Program-made: the position numbers and the translations under genes | From: Neoceratodus forsteri | Lineage: Eukaryota; Chordata; Ceratodontiformes; Ceratodontidae | Assembly (NCBI GenBank): GCA_016271365.2 | Contig: CM057450.1 | Location: forward strand, 1,802,904,967-1,802,968,966 | Reading direction: 5' to 3' | Length of the DNA: 64,000 bases | The notes under the pieces: generated by a model | What the model saw: the letters and a program-made list of their open reading frames with translations, nothing else | Told to the model about the DNA's origin: nothing | Database searches by the model: none | In this document: positions 1 to 8,924 of the stretch, in pieces | Layout of the letters: each line of letters begins with the position of its first letter | Position numbering within the stretch: position 1 is the first letter of the stretch

Positions 1-1
1 G

Positions 2-950
2 CTCCTGGGGCACATGGCTGCTTCTACAGCAGTAGTGCAGGGAGCAAGATTTCAGATGAGGGACATCCAGTTCCATTTGAGAGCCTTTTGGTCTCAAAGG
101 AGAGACCCTCTAACCAAATCGATCCCAATGACTTGAACCCTGATCCAAGCCCTTCAGTGGTGGCAGGACCAGAGCAATCTGAGACAGGGGGTCCCCTTCA
201 CCCCTCAGTCTCACTCCTTAATCCTTACTACAGATGCATCCCTCTTGGGGTGGGGAGCTCACATGGGTGACCTCACCACCCAGGGATTGTGGTCCCCTCA
301 GGAATCTCTGCTCCACATCAATCTATTGGAACTCAGAGCAGTTTTTCTAGCACTTCAAGTTTTTCCACATCTGTTCAGAACAAAGTGGTACAGGTCAGAA
401 CAGACAACACCACTACAATGTGGTACATCAACAAGCAGGGAGGCACTCGGTCTATGGCCTTGTGCACCGAAGCAATGAAGTTGTGGTCTCTGGCTTATTC
501 CCTGAACACCTCCCTTAAGGCAGTTCACCTTCCAGGCAAGGACAATGTCCTGGCAGATGCTCTCAGCAGGACTTCCCAGGGCCATCACGAATGGTCACGG
601 TATCCCCTAGTACTGGAGGTAGTATTTGCCAGATGGGGCACCCCGCAGATAGATCTTTTTGCAGCCCCAGACAATCACCAACTTCCCCTTTTTTGCTGCA
701 GGCCCCCAGTGTTGGGCTCAGTCCCTCTGGATGCCTTCCTTCTCAGTTGGGAAGGGAAGTTTCTCTATGCTTTTCCCCCCTTCCCTCTTCTGTTCAAGGT
801 GCTAGTCAAAATCAGATCTCAACCCTGCAAGATGATCCTGATTGCTCCAGATTGGGCCAGACAGCCCTGGTACCCATGCCTTAGCAGTCCACCTTCCCTT
901 GTGTCTTCCCAGGAATCACAACCTGTTAACCTGTGCTCAGGGGAGAGTTT
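2..950 (+). pseudogene. B1 pol: RT tail, RNase H and methyltransferase-like domain
   Basis: Position 2 reads in frame as the RT connection region (LLGHMAASTAVVQGARFQMR). RNase H follows. Its first acidic residue is in TDASLLGWGAH near 231, the glutamate in NLLELRAVFLAL near 325, the next aspartate in VRTDNTTTMWYINKQGG near 395, and the last in VLADALSR near 550. One frameshift lies between about 360 and 390. The methyltransferase-like block runs about 605-870. It contains QIDLFAAPDN, then PLDAFLLSWEG, then FLYAFPPFPLLFKV and MILIAPDWARQPWY, in the order seen in the phage Dam-type domain that DIRS Pol proteins carry. The usual (D/N)PP(Y/F) is FPPF here. Protease and integrase are absent, as is normal for DIRS. 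Confidence 0.85.
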
Positions 951-984
951 GGTACCCGAATCTCAAATCTCTCAATCTCAAGGC

Positions 985-2052
985 CTGGCTCTTGAGTTAG
1001 AGTTTGCTGACCTACACCTCTCCCAAGGTGTATTGGATATCTTGAAGGCTTCTAGGAAGCCTTCCACCAGGGCTACTTATAATTCCAAATGGAAGAGATT
1101 TTCCATATGGTGCTCTGGCAAACATATTTCCCCAGAATCTGCTGACTTACCCACAGTCCTGGATTATATGGTGCATTTGAATACTTTGGGGCTGAGACCA
1201 GCTACCCTAAAAGTGCACCTGGCAGCCGTGTCTGCTTTCTTAACAGCAGGTAAACCCTCTTCTCTTTCAGCTCATCCTGTGTTTTTCAAGGGGTTGCTTC
1301 ACAGCAACCCTCCATTCAGGGACCCTGCCCCTGCCTGGGATCTTAATATTTGCATTGCTCAGCTTATGCAACTCCCTTTTGAGCCCTTGTCTTCAGCAGA
1401 GCTTAAGTACTTGACTTGGAAAACTGTGTTTTTGGTAGCCATCACTTCTACCAGGCGCATAAGTGAATTACAAGCATTGTCAGTGGAGCCTGATTTTATC
1501 TCCTTTCATAGAGATAAGGTGGTCCTCAGGACTAACAGAAAGTTCTTGCCTAAGGTGGTTTCAGACTTCCACCTTAATCAATCTATGTCTCTCCCAGTGT
1601 ACTTCACTGACCATTCCTCCTCTGGCGAGAGGAGACTGCACAGTTTAGATGTCAAAAGAGCCCTTAGTTACTACATAGAATGTACCAAGGGTCACGGGTT
1701 TGACTCCCTCAACTGTTCCTCACTTATGATGAGGTTGGTAAGGAAACCTGCCACTAAAAGATCCATTGCCGGTGGATTGTCTCTTGTATCCAATTTGCTA
1801 TGAAAAACGGCACGGTTCCTCCTCAGGCCTGAGGGCTCACTCTACCAGAGGTACAGCTGCGCCTCTGGCTGCTGCCAGGGACATCCCTATCCTAGAGATA
1901 TGTCAAGCAGCTACCTGGAAAACAGTTCACACTTTACCAAGCATTACTCCTGGACATCCAGGCTGGGGTGATGCTCGGTTCAACACAGCTGTGCTTCAGA
2001 GCCTATTTCCTAGTAGGTTCTGTCCCTCCTCCATGGAGGATGCTGCTGTGTA
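985..2052 (+). pseudogene. B1 tyrosine recombinase (DIRS YR), frame-broken
   Basis: The enzyme would insert the circular DNA copy by tyrosine recombination. The N-terminal core-binding part is at about 1010-1260 (KASRKPSTRATYNSKWKRF). The catalytic domain contains the first arginine in ITSTRRISELQAL near 1450, the HRDKVVLRTNRKFLPKVV strand region near 1510, and HxxR as HSTR at 1838-1849. The TWK motif follows near 1915. The frame carrying the N-terminal half ends at a stop near 1803, and HxxR lies in another frame. The nucleophile region should read TFTKHYS. One missing T near 1935 puts the tyrosine out of frame, so this copy cannot make an active enzyme as written. Confidence 0.88.
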
Positions 2053-2056
2053 GTCT

Positions 2057-2154
2057 GCATATGTCATAATATAGCAAGACTTCATGTTGTTTGAAGAAAA
2101 ATTACTCACGTTAGTAATGTTGTTTCTTCTAATGGAGTCTTGCTATATTATGAC
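2057..2154 (+). repeat. B1 internal complementary region (ICR)
   Basis: The first half is the reverse complement of the element's left edge, as seen in B2 and B3. The second half is the reverse complement of B1's own right edge at 2536-2599. The whole is nearly palindromic, with arms GTCATAATATAGCAAGACT and AGTCTTGCTATATTATGAC. In DIRS elements this region bridges the two ends of the linear product so that a circle can close. It begins just after the YR coding region. Confidence 0.88.
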
Positions 2155-2405
2155 CCCCCTGCCCCTCTCAGAACCTCTGCTTTTGGGATGTGGGTGGGCA
2201 GTGCAGTGTTGGCACTTAGTAGATGCCCACCTTGTTTTTTTCACCCCTCCTTTTTGGGGTGTTTGCGTGTTGTGTTTTTAATTTTTTGGATCCCCTGACT
2301 TGAGTCTTTGTTTTGGGACCAAAAAATGTGTTCTTATATTTAGTAGCCAGTTGGCTAGTGTAGGTTCACAGCTTCCACAGAACCTTAGTGAGTTTTGCTC
2401 GTAAA
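2155..2405. other. B1 spacer between ICR and right ITR
   Basis: No coding region is seen. The text is T- and G-rich, and matching spacers lie at 11893-12186 and 19125-19403 in the other B copies (shared GTTGGGACCA and TTGGCTAGTGTAGGTT). It is probably the 3' untranslated part of the element. Confidence 0.6.
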
Positions 2406-2554
2406 GATCTGACAGTTTGAGTTTGAAGAACAGACAGAGTTTTCAACCAAGCTCGTGCTTCAAAGTTCCATGCCTGGCATGGAAAGTTAACTCTTTCACC
2501 TCCGGAGCAGTTCGAAGGTTGGGACTCACTGCATATGTCATAATATAGCAAGAC
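2406..2554 (-). repeat. B1 right inverted terminal repeat
   Basis: It runs from GATCTGACAG to TATAGCAAGAC. The matching left ITR of this copy is outside the window, but left ITRs of the same family at 6804-6941 and 14002-14147 are its reverse complement. The outer part is well conserved. The middle (about 2440-2510) differs from the B2 and B3 ITRs, including a short palindrome CCATGCCTGGCATGG, which supports B1 being a separate subfamily. Confidence 0.82.
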
Positions 2555-2599
2555 TCCATTAGAAGAAACAACATTACTAAGGTGAGTAATTTTTTCTTC

Positions 2600-4741
2600 T
2601 CGGCCAATGTCCTCGAAGACCGTGCTGCCAGACTCCAGCTTGGGCTCCCCGAGAGACTTTTTCCTCCAGTGAAGTCTACGGAGGCCGATTGGGCTGTGTC
2701 CATGGCGGCGGGCTCGGCTGAGCAACTTGAGCAGATGATTGCCCTTGAGGAGGAGGCTGCCCAGGCCGCATCTTCGTCGTCCTCGATCGCGGCATTTATC
2801 CCGCTCTCCTTGGGCTCCTCCTACACAGCTTCTTTTAAGGAGCTTTGTCAATCCCTCTCTACAAAAGGTGAGGGTCCATCGGGACACTCCTCTCGGTCCA
2901 AGAAGAAGGACTTGAAGGGTAAGTCCCACCATCGGCGTTCGTGGGAGAGGGAGATCCTCTTCCGACAGCCGACACTTGACTTCGGCTCGAGGTTGCGCGC
3001 TAAGGCTGCTGGCTTCACGTGTTCCTCGCCAGGGCAGCCGCCGAGACACCCGCTGACGCCGGTTGAGATTTTTTCGACTGGCCGGACGGGCTGTCGACTG
3101 GAGAAGCCGACAACCCTTCTTCACCGTTCCCTGTGAAACAGAGGACTTGCTGCGCTCCTGTGCCGGAGTCCCGTAAAGGTTCCGAATCGAGAAAGGAACG
3201 GGTTTCCCCCGCTCCCTCCCAGACCCACCCTCAGAAACACTGACGGTCTCGGTCTTGGACCTCTTCTCAGTCCAGTTGATCCCGCTGACACCCGCGTTCT
3301 CGGTCTCGGCACCGAGGAAAGTGGCGGCGCCACTCGTTCTCTTCTTCTTCCTCCTCGGAGGAAAGGTTTCGGCGCAAGTTGCGTCAACGCTACGAGGACG
3401 TAATGTGGCAGCAGCTCCTTCTGACCGGGAACAAGCCGACCCCGTCGCCTTTCCCGGCCATTAAGTGGCTGTCACCGGAATGGCCGAAACAACCCCTCGT
3501 GGTTATCGAGGAGCCCAAACCGGCACTGGTTGTTTGGCCGAAACCAGCTGCGCCACCCATTGTGGTGGAACCCCTGCCTCCACAACCTAAATCTGGTGCT
3601 CCGACCAAGGATTCTCTGTTGGGTCAGGGTTGCCCCATCGGTTGTCGGTCACCCTCACTCCTGACCATCCTCGGCAGGTGGAGGGTGGCTTAGGCCCTAG
3701 GCAGCTGTTCGCAGACTCCTCGGAGTCTGATGATGACTCTTCCCTGTTCTCCAGGCCCCTTGACCTGGAATCCACTGGGGGACAGTTGGTGGATGAGAGC
3801 CCATCCTCGTTCATGGGTCTGCTTCGGCTCATCTCAGAATCTACTGGGATACAGCTCGAACCCGTGTCCAAGTGGGCCAGTTATCCCCTCACGGAGATAC
3901 TGGACCAAGGGGATTCTCCCACAGAGGCCTTTCCGGTGGCTGAAGCAATTGTTGGCCCAGCATTGGAGTTATGGCCGCGGCCGGCTTCTTGTCCTGCTCC
4001 TTCGGCCAGGATGGCCAGGAAGTACGCGGTTCCCTGTGGAGGGACTTGTGACCGATAGTGTTTTCTGGCGTTCCGGGAACACCAGGGACATGGACAAGCC
4101 TCCCGACAAAGAGTCCAAGAAGCTGGACTACGCCAGGCGTAAAGTGTAAGCTGCGTCCTCCCTAGGCCTCTGTCAGGCCAGTTCGGCCGTACTGATGGCA
4201 TACTTTTCCCACGCCCTTATGGGCTCCCTGGATGAGGTGATTCCTTATCTCCCAGCCGACCTCCAGACTTCTGTCAAGCAGGATCAGGGAAGGGCGGTGG
4301 CGAAGCAGCAGGTCCAAACTGCTCTTGACATCGGAGACCCTTGTGCCCGGTCAGTTGCGGCCGCAGTGGCCATGCGCCGCAGAGCTTAGCTGCTGATCTC
4401 CACCTTCATGACGGATACCCAGCACAAGCTGGCAGACGTCCCCTTCCTGGGTACCAACTTGTTCGGTCCTGGGGTGGAGGGCCATTTGCAGAGGATCGAG
4501 AAGTCCAATGCCACCTTGGACGGTCACGTCTGCCCAGAAGGACAAAGGCCGCCAGCAGCAGCGTAAGCCCTTTCGGCTTTCTGCCCCTGCGGCACGTCCG
4601 GCCCCGCAACACCAGCATCAGGGCCAGCTGACTCGCACTTGGCACCCCAAAGCCAAGCCTGCAGCTTCCTCAAGCAGGAAGCCGGGAGGGAAAGGCCCAG
4701 GAGGTCCCTCAGCTGGTCCTTCCTCCAAGCGTGCCCAGTGA
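2600..4741 (+). pseudogene. A1 gag remnant
   Basis: The remnant lacks its N-terminus, which lies left of B1. Recognisable blocks are EQLEQMIALEEEAAQ near 2720, FKELCQSLSTKGEG near 2838, and an acidic stretch ADSSESDDDSS near 3705. These are followed by EAIVGPALELW near 3943, KESKKLDYARRKV near 4108, a long Ala/Gln-rich helix region (AKQQVQTALDIGDPCARS) at 4290-4390, and DTQHKLADVPFLG near 4419. The tail is rich in Gln, Pro and Gly and stops at 4739-4741. The same blocks occur in A2 and A3. Several stops and frame changes are present (for example at 3690, 4148 and 4387). DIRS Gag is thought to package the RNA. Identification rests on position before RT and on the matching copies. Confidence 0.75.
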
Positions 4742-4752
4742 CGTTTTGAGGG

Positions 4753-6480
4753 GTGTCGCCCCCAGCTTCGTCGCTCCCCCGTCGGGGGACGGCTCCGCCA
4801 CTTTCTTTCCGCCTGGTCTGCTATCACCACGGACCGCTGGGTGTTGAAGTGGTAGGAAAGGGTCTGCCTGGAGTTCGGCAGGACCCGCTCCTTCCGAACC
4901 ATCGCCCCACTGGGGGCTACGGGGTCCGCGGCCTCTCTGTTGGCCCGTCGAGCCGACATTGCCCTGCTCCTCCAGAAGGAGGTGATCAAGGAGGTGGCAG
5001 ATCCTCCACTAGACCCAGGATTTTTGTCGAGGTATTTCCAGGTCCCGAAACGGACGGGGGGCTGGTGCCCCATTCTAGATCTGCACAACCTGAACAGGTT
5101 CCGAAGGTCTCGAACCTTCAGGATGGTCACTCTGGCTCAGATCATTCCATGCTTGGAACAAGGTGTGTGGTTCTGTTCTCTGGACCTCCAGGACACGTGT
5201 TTTCATGTCCCATTCCGTCCATCCCACCAGCAATTCCTCTACTTCAGAACAGAGGGGTCCATTTACGAGTTCCGGGCCGTGCCCTTCGGCCTCTCTCCAG
5301 CTCCCAGGGTCATCACCAAATGCATGGTGGTGGTGACAGCATTCCTGTGGCGCCGAAGGATCCGGGTGTACCCTTAGCCGGACGACTGGCTAATCATGGC
5401 CTCCTCCAGACCAGAGTTGGAGCGGTCCAGGGATCTGGCCCTCCAGGTTTGCTGTCAGGTTGGCCTCCTCATCAACGAGGCAAATCGGAACTCGTGCCAA
5501 AGCAGGTGATTCAATTCATCGGGGCACAGCTCGACACTCTCCGAACCAGAGCACGGCTCCCGGTGGAGAGGGCCTATGTTCTTTCCTCCTTTGGCCAATC
5601 ATTTCAGGTTGGGCAATCGCGCCCTGCCCGGGACTTCCTGGGCCTCATGGTGGCCTGCACCAGTGTGGTCTGTTGGGCCTGTTGGCACATGCGTCCCCTA
5701 CAATGGGGACTGGCCAGCCAATGGTCACTGTGCTCTGGTCCTTTGGACGAGCCAGTGGCAGTGACCCAGGAGATGTGGAACGCTCTCCAGTGGTGGATCA
5801 TTCCAGCTCATCTGCATAAGGGCATCCCATTTGTCCGCTCCGAGCCGGCGGTCACTCTATCGACCAACGCCTCTCTGTTGGGTTGGGGTGCCCATGGCCT
5901 GTTTTCCCCTTGAGAGTCCCGATGCCACATCAACCTGCTGGAGCTTCGAGCGGTCCATCTAGCCCTCACCGCCTTCGCTCCATTTGTACGGGGTCAAGTG
6001 GCCCAGTTCCAGACGGACAATACCATGACCATGTATTACTTAAACCGCCAGGGTGGGACGTGCTCCATGCCCCTATGTAAGGAAGCTCTCCGTACTTGGT
6101 TCCTCGTGCGCAGCCTGGAGGCGGATCTCCTAGCCATCCTTGTGGCAGGATTCTCCAACACTCTGGCCGATGCCCTAAACCGGATAGGGGCTGCGTCTCA
6201 TGAGTGGACTCTCCTGCCGGAGGTAGTACAAGATCTATTCTCCCACTGGGGCACACCTCAGGTGGACCCGTTTGCCTCCAGGGAGAATGCAAAGGTGAGG
6301 CTGTTTCATGCCTGCCCCCCTCAGCAGGGCTTACTGCAGGGGGATGCCTTCTCGAGGCCGTGGACCCCGGCCTCTTCGACTTTTCCTCATTCCTTGATCC
6401 ACAAGGTGCTTCTCGGCGAGGAGGGGACAAGGCCAGGTGATTCTGGTAGCCCCAGACTGGCCCCGCCAGTATCCAGATCT
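4753..6480 (+). pseudogene. A1 pol: RT, RNase H and methyltransferase-like domain
   Basis: RT fingers and palm read in one frame from about 4940: FLSRYFQVPKRTGGWCPILD, then SLDLQDTCFHVPF with the motif A aspartate, then VPFGLSPAPRVITKC. The YLDD box at 5372-5387 is broken: the tyrosine codon is TAG at 5375-5377 and the following leucine is proline. The frame then shifts. The RT tail and RNase H run to 6195. The first RNase H acidic residue is changed (STNASLLGWG instead of TDAS) near 5860, while LELRAV, QTDNTMTMYY and LADALNR remain. The MT-like block at 6225-6470 has VDPFASRENAK and GDAFSR but its FPP motif is eroded. No function is expected. Confidence 0.85.
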
Positions 6481-6589
6481 CCTCAGCCTCAGCTCCAGGC
6501 TCCCGAGGCGGCTCCCAGCCTGCCCGGTCCTGATCTCAGTCAACCAGGGGATGGTTCTCCACCCGGACCTTCAATCCCTGCACCTGACG

Positions 6590-6791
6590 GCCTGGTTCCT
6601 GAGTGGCTAGAGTTCCAGGCCTTGAGTCTTTCCGACGCGGTCCTCAACGTTGTTGAGGTATCCCGTAAGGAGTCGACCAGAAAATGCTATGCCTTCAAAT
6701 GGAAGAGATTCTCCGTTTGGTGTCAGGGTAAGGGGTTGGACCCTTCCTCCTGTTCCTTGGCCAGCATTTTGGACTACCTGTGGTCCCTTTC
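6590..6791 (+). pseudogene. A1 tyrosine recombinase, N-terminal fragment
   Basis: This is the start of the YR core-binding domain: LEFQALSLSDAVLNVVEVSR, KESTRKCYAFKWKRFSVWC, then SLASILDYLWSLS. It stops exactly where B2 is inserted, after CCCTTTC at 6785-6791. The missing continuation is at 12372. The A3 copy at 47420-47560 shows the unbroken join. Confidence 0.88.
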
Positions 6792-6803
6792 AAACAACAT
6801 GAA

Positions 6804-6941
6804 GTCTTGCTATATTATAGACATTCGCAGTTTGATCCAGCTCTAGAACTGCCCCGGAGTGAAATGGTTAAAACCATTCCAAAATGGAATTTTGGCACGA
6901 GACGCTTATCTGTGTCATTTCAAACTTGAACTGTCAGATTC
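6804..6941 (+). repeat. B2 left inverted terminal repeat
   Basis: It starts GTCTTGCTATATTATAGAC and ends CTGTCAGATTC. It is the reverse complement of 12187-12326, including a shared block around GAAATGGTTAAAACC. The 12 bases outside it (6792-6803) are not inverted at the other end, but they reappear reversed in the ICR, as expected for DIRS. Confidence 0.88.
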
Positions 6942-7333
6942 TTTACTCACTAGTGAACAGTCGCCCGGAGATTTCTCCTTCTGCTCGGTTCATTTCTCGG
7001 TTTAAAAGTGTTTTCTCGGTTGGATTTAACCGAGAATAGTTTTACTGTAACCGTAAAACCGCTCGTTCAAGCTTCTATCTGTGGTAACCGTAAGTAAATG
7101 AAGGTTTTGTCTGTGTGGAACTTGTAGTTATCGGTTCGGTTTTGAACCGATCAGGGGTTTAAACTCATTTAAAACTAAAAGTTACTATTTTAGAGTGCGG
7201 TTCTCGGTTCTTATCGGTTCTAAAAAACGGATTTATTACGTTTTTTCCAATACCTGTGACACGGTTAGGAACCTATAAGGGTGTCTTGCCTGGCACTGCC
7301 AATAAAGGGCAAGTTTTTGGTTAGGCTGGCATT
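6942..7333 (+). promoter_or_regulatory. B2 leader with dense CGGTT/AACCG motifs
   Basis: This untranslated leader lies between the ITR and the first gag ATG. By eye about fourteen copies of CGGTT or AACCG lie in about 280 bases (about 6985-7265), some adjacent (CGGTTCGGTTTTGAACCG near 7132-7149). Equivalent leaders in B3, C1 and D carry the same motif. A promoter or protein-binding role is inference. Confidence 0.5.
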
Positions 7334-8893
7334 ATGTCTGAGAAACCCAAAAGAAAACAGGGCTCACTGGTTTCAACACTGTGATGTTTGTGGGGAAGTC
7401 TTTGCCAAGGCTGACCCACACACCACATGTGTTTATTGTCTGAGGTTTGACCACCTCAGTCAGACTGCCAGTGTAAGCCACCCTGGTAAAAAGATTGGGC
7501 AGGCTCTAGGAACGAGGCAAAAGTCCGCTGACCTGATGGACAGCCCGACCTGTGCCAACCGAACCAGAGGGAGTGCCTCTGACCAGGGCCAGACTTCCTC
7601 GGCAAAGAAAAGCTGGTTCTGAGGAACCAATTCCAGTAAAGAAAACAAGAAAATCAGCAGGTCTGAGTCCAAAATTCCTTCTCCAACTGCTGCAGAGATA
7701 GCAAAAGCCATACAAATTGTCCAGTCACTGTCTCAGGGTCCGTCCGAACCACCACTATCTGGTAAAAGGTCGGTTCGTCCGGTCCCAGTGGTTCAGGATT
7801 ATGATGTTGAGGAATTTTATGAACCAGAGGAGGGGGAGGAGGATTATGAACAGTATGAATGTGGCTGGGAAGGTCTGGGTGTGCCCATTGAACCGGACAT
7901 CTCCCCAGACAGACCTTTAGAATCTCCCCCTATGCTGTCTGAGTCCCCATCTCATTTTATGTTTTATAAAAAAGTTGCTGAAACCCTCCAGCTTCCTTTA
8001 GTAGAGGCTGTGGATGAGCAAGAGGAGCCTGATTTTGTAGAAATGATGGATATTCCAGAGTTCTAGGGAGATTGTCTATTCCTTTACATAGTCTTTAGAA
8101 ACAAACAATTAAAATTTTAAAGCTCCTAATTCTGTGCCTCCTGTAGATAAAAAGATGGACAGAAGGTATACATTGTCAGGCCCTGATACAGAATTCCTTT
8201 CTCAGCAATGCAGTCATGTTGGTAGTTCAGGCTGTTGCCTGTGATAAAGCTAACATTCCCTTGGCTTCACATCCTCCTCAACAAGGATTCCAGGAAGATT
8301 GATGCCATGAAAAAACAGTATATGGCAGCCTCTCTGGGACTCAGGCAAGCAAATTATATGGCTTGTGTAGCTGGGTATCAGAAATCTAGATGGGATACTG
8401 TTATGCAATTGTGTAGGCCATGGCCAGCTGGCTAGTGAACTAGAACAGGTGGCTGCTGATGGCATTGAAGCCTCTAAGGTTCAGTTTCATGCTGCTGTGA
8501 TGTTAATGATGTTTCTCTAGGGTCATGGCCACATCTGTAGCTTTTCGAGGTTGACCTGGCTCATGTGTACTAGTTTGTCACAGGATACCCAGACTAAGGC
8601 TATGGATTTTCCTGTTGTGGGAAATTCTCTGTTTGGAGAGCAGACAGAGAACTACATGAAGAAGATGGATGAATATAGGACTACGTACAAGAGTGCCCAG
8701 GCTAAGGAGCGGCAAGCCACTCCTCAAAGGCATGCCCCCAGGGGTAGGGGTAGGCCTTTTCACAGGCCTTTACCAGACTCAGGCCTCCTCTGCCTATGCT
8801 CAGAGGGGCTTCTTCAGAGGCAGGGGCAGACGAGGGGTGGGCAGACCTGCTCCCACCCCCCCAGCCTAAAGCTCCTGCTAAACAGGCACCCTG
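7334..8893 (+). pseudogene. B2 gag, frame-broken
   Basis: The start is ATG 7334 (MSEKPKRK, and the same start with fewer breaks in B3 at 14548). The N-terminal zinc-binding motif is CDVCGEVFAKADPHTTCVYC followed by L-R-F-D-H, i.e. C-x2-C-G, H, C-x2-C, H. An acidic stretch (EEFYEPEEGEEDYEQYE, about 7810-7860) is followed by ISPDRPLESPP. Then come a helical region with KKQYMAASLGLRQANYMA near 8313, DTQTKAMDFPVVGNSLFG near 8589, and an Arg/Gly-rich tail with RGFFRGRGRRGVGRP near 8808 that could bind RNA. The frame breaks at about 7355 (one A short compared with B3) and again near 7620, 8066 and 8500. Confidence 0.8.
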
Positions 8894-8924
8894 ATGGGGT
8901 GCCCAGGGCCGATTCTCCTGTACC

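Larger units (their letters stand above)
1..2599 (+). mobile_element. DIRS retrotransposon B1, right part (left end outside window)
   Basis: This is the 3' portion of a DIRS element: end of RT, RNase H, methyltransferase-like domain, tyrosine recombinase, internal complementary region (2057-2154) and right inverted terminal repeat (2406-2554). The last bases are a T-rich run ending in TTC at 2597-2599. From 2600 the sequence is DIRS-A gag, so B1 sits inside A1. The same family occurs complete at 6792-12371 and 13990-19593. The B1 right ITR differs from those of B2 and B3 more than they differ from each other, so B1 is a distinct subfamily copy. No target-site duplication is expected for a YR element and none is visible at the right edge. 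The left edge cannot be seen. Confidence 0.9.

Noticed and set aside
2057..2154. Intrinsic terminator or stand-alone hairpin RNA
   Set aside because: The palindrome is explained by the DIRS internal complementary region and recurs at the same place in every B copy.
2366..3124. 252-codon open frame on the reverse strand
   Set aside because: It spans the B1/A1 boundary and lies opposite A1 gag. The protein text has no recognisable motif, and its frame is not kept in A2 or A3.
4753..5913. 386-codon forward frame taken as one A1 RT protein
   Set aside because: Only its second half (from about 5505) is in the RT and RNase H frame. The first half is out of frame, and the true RT palm reads in the frame used at 4940-5377.
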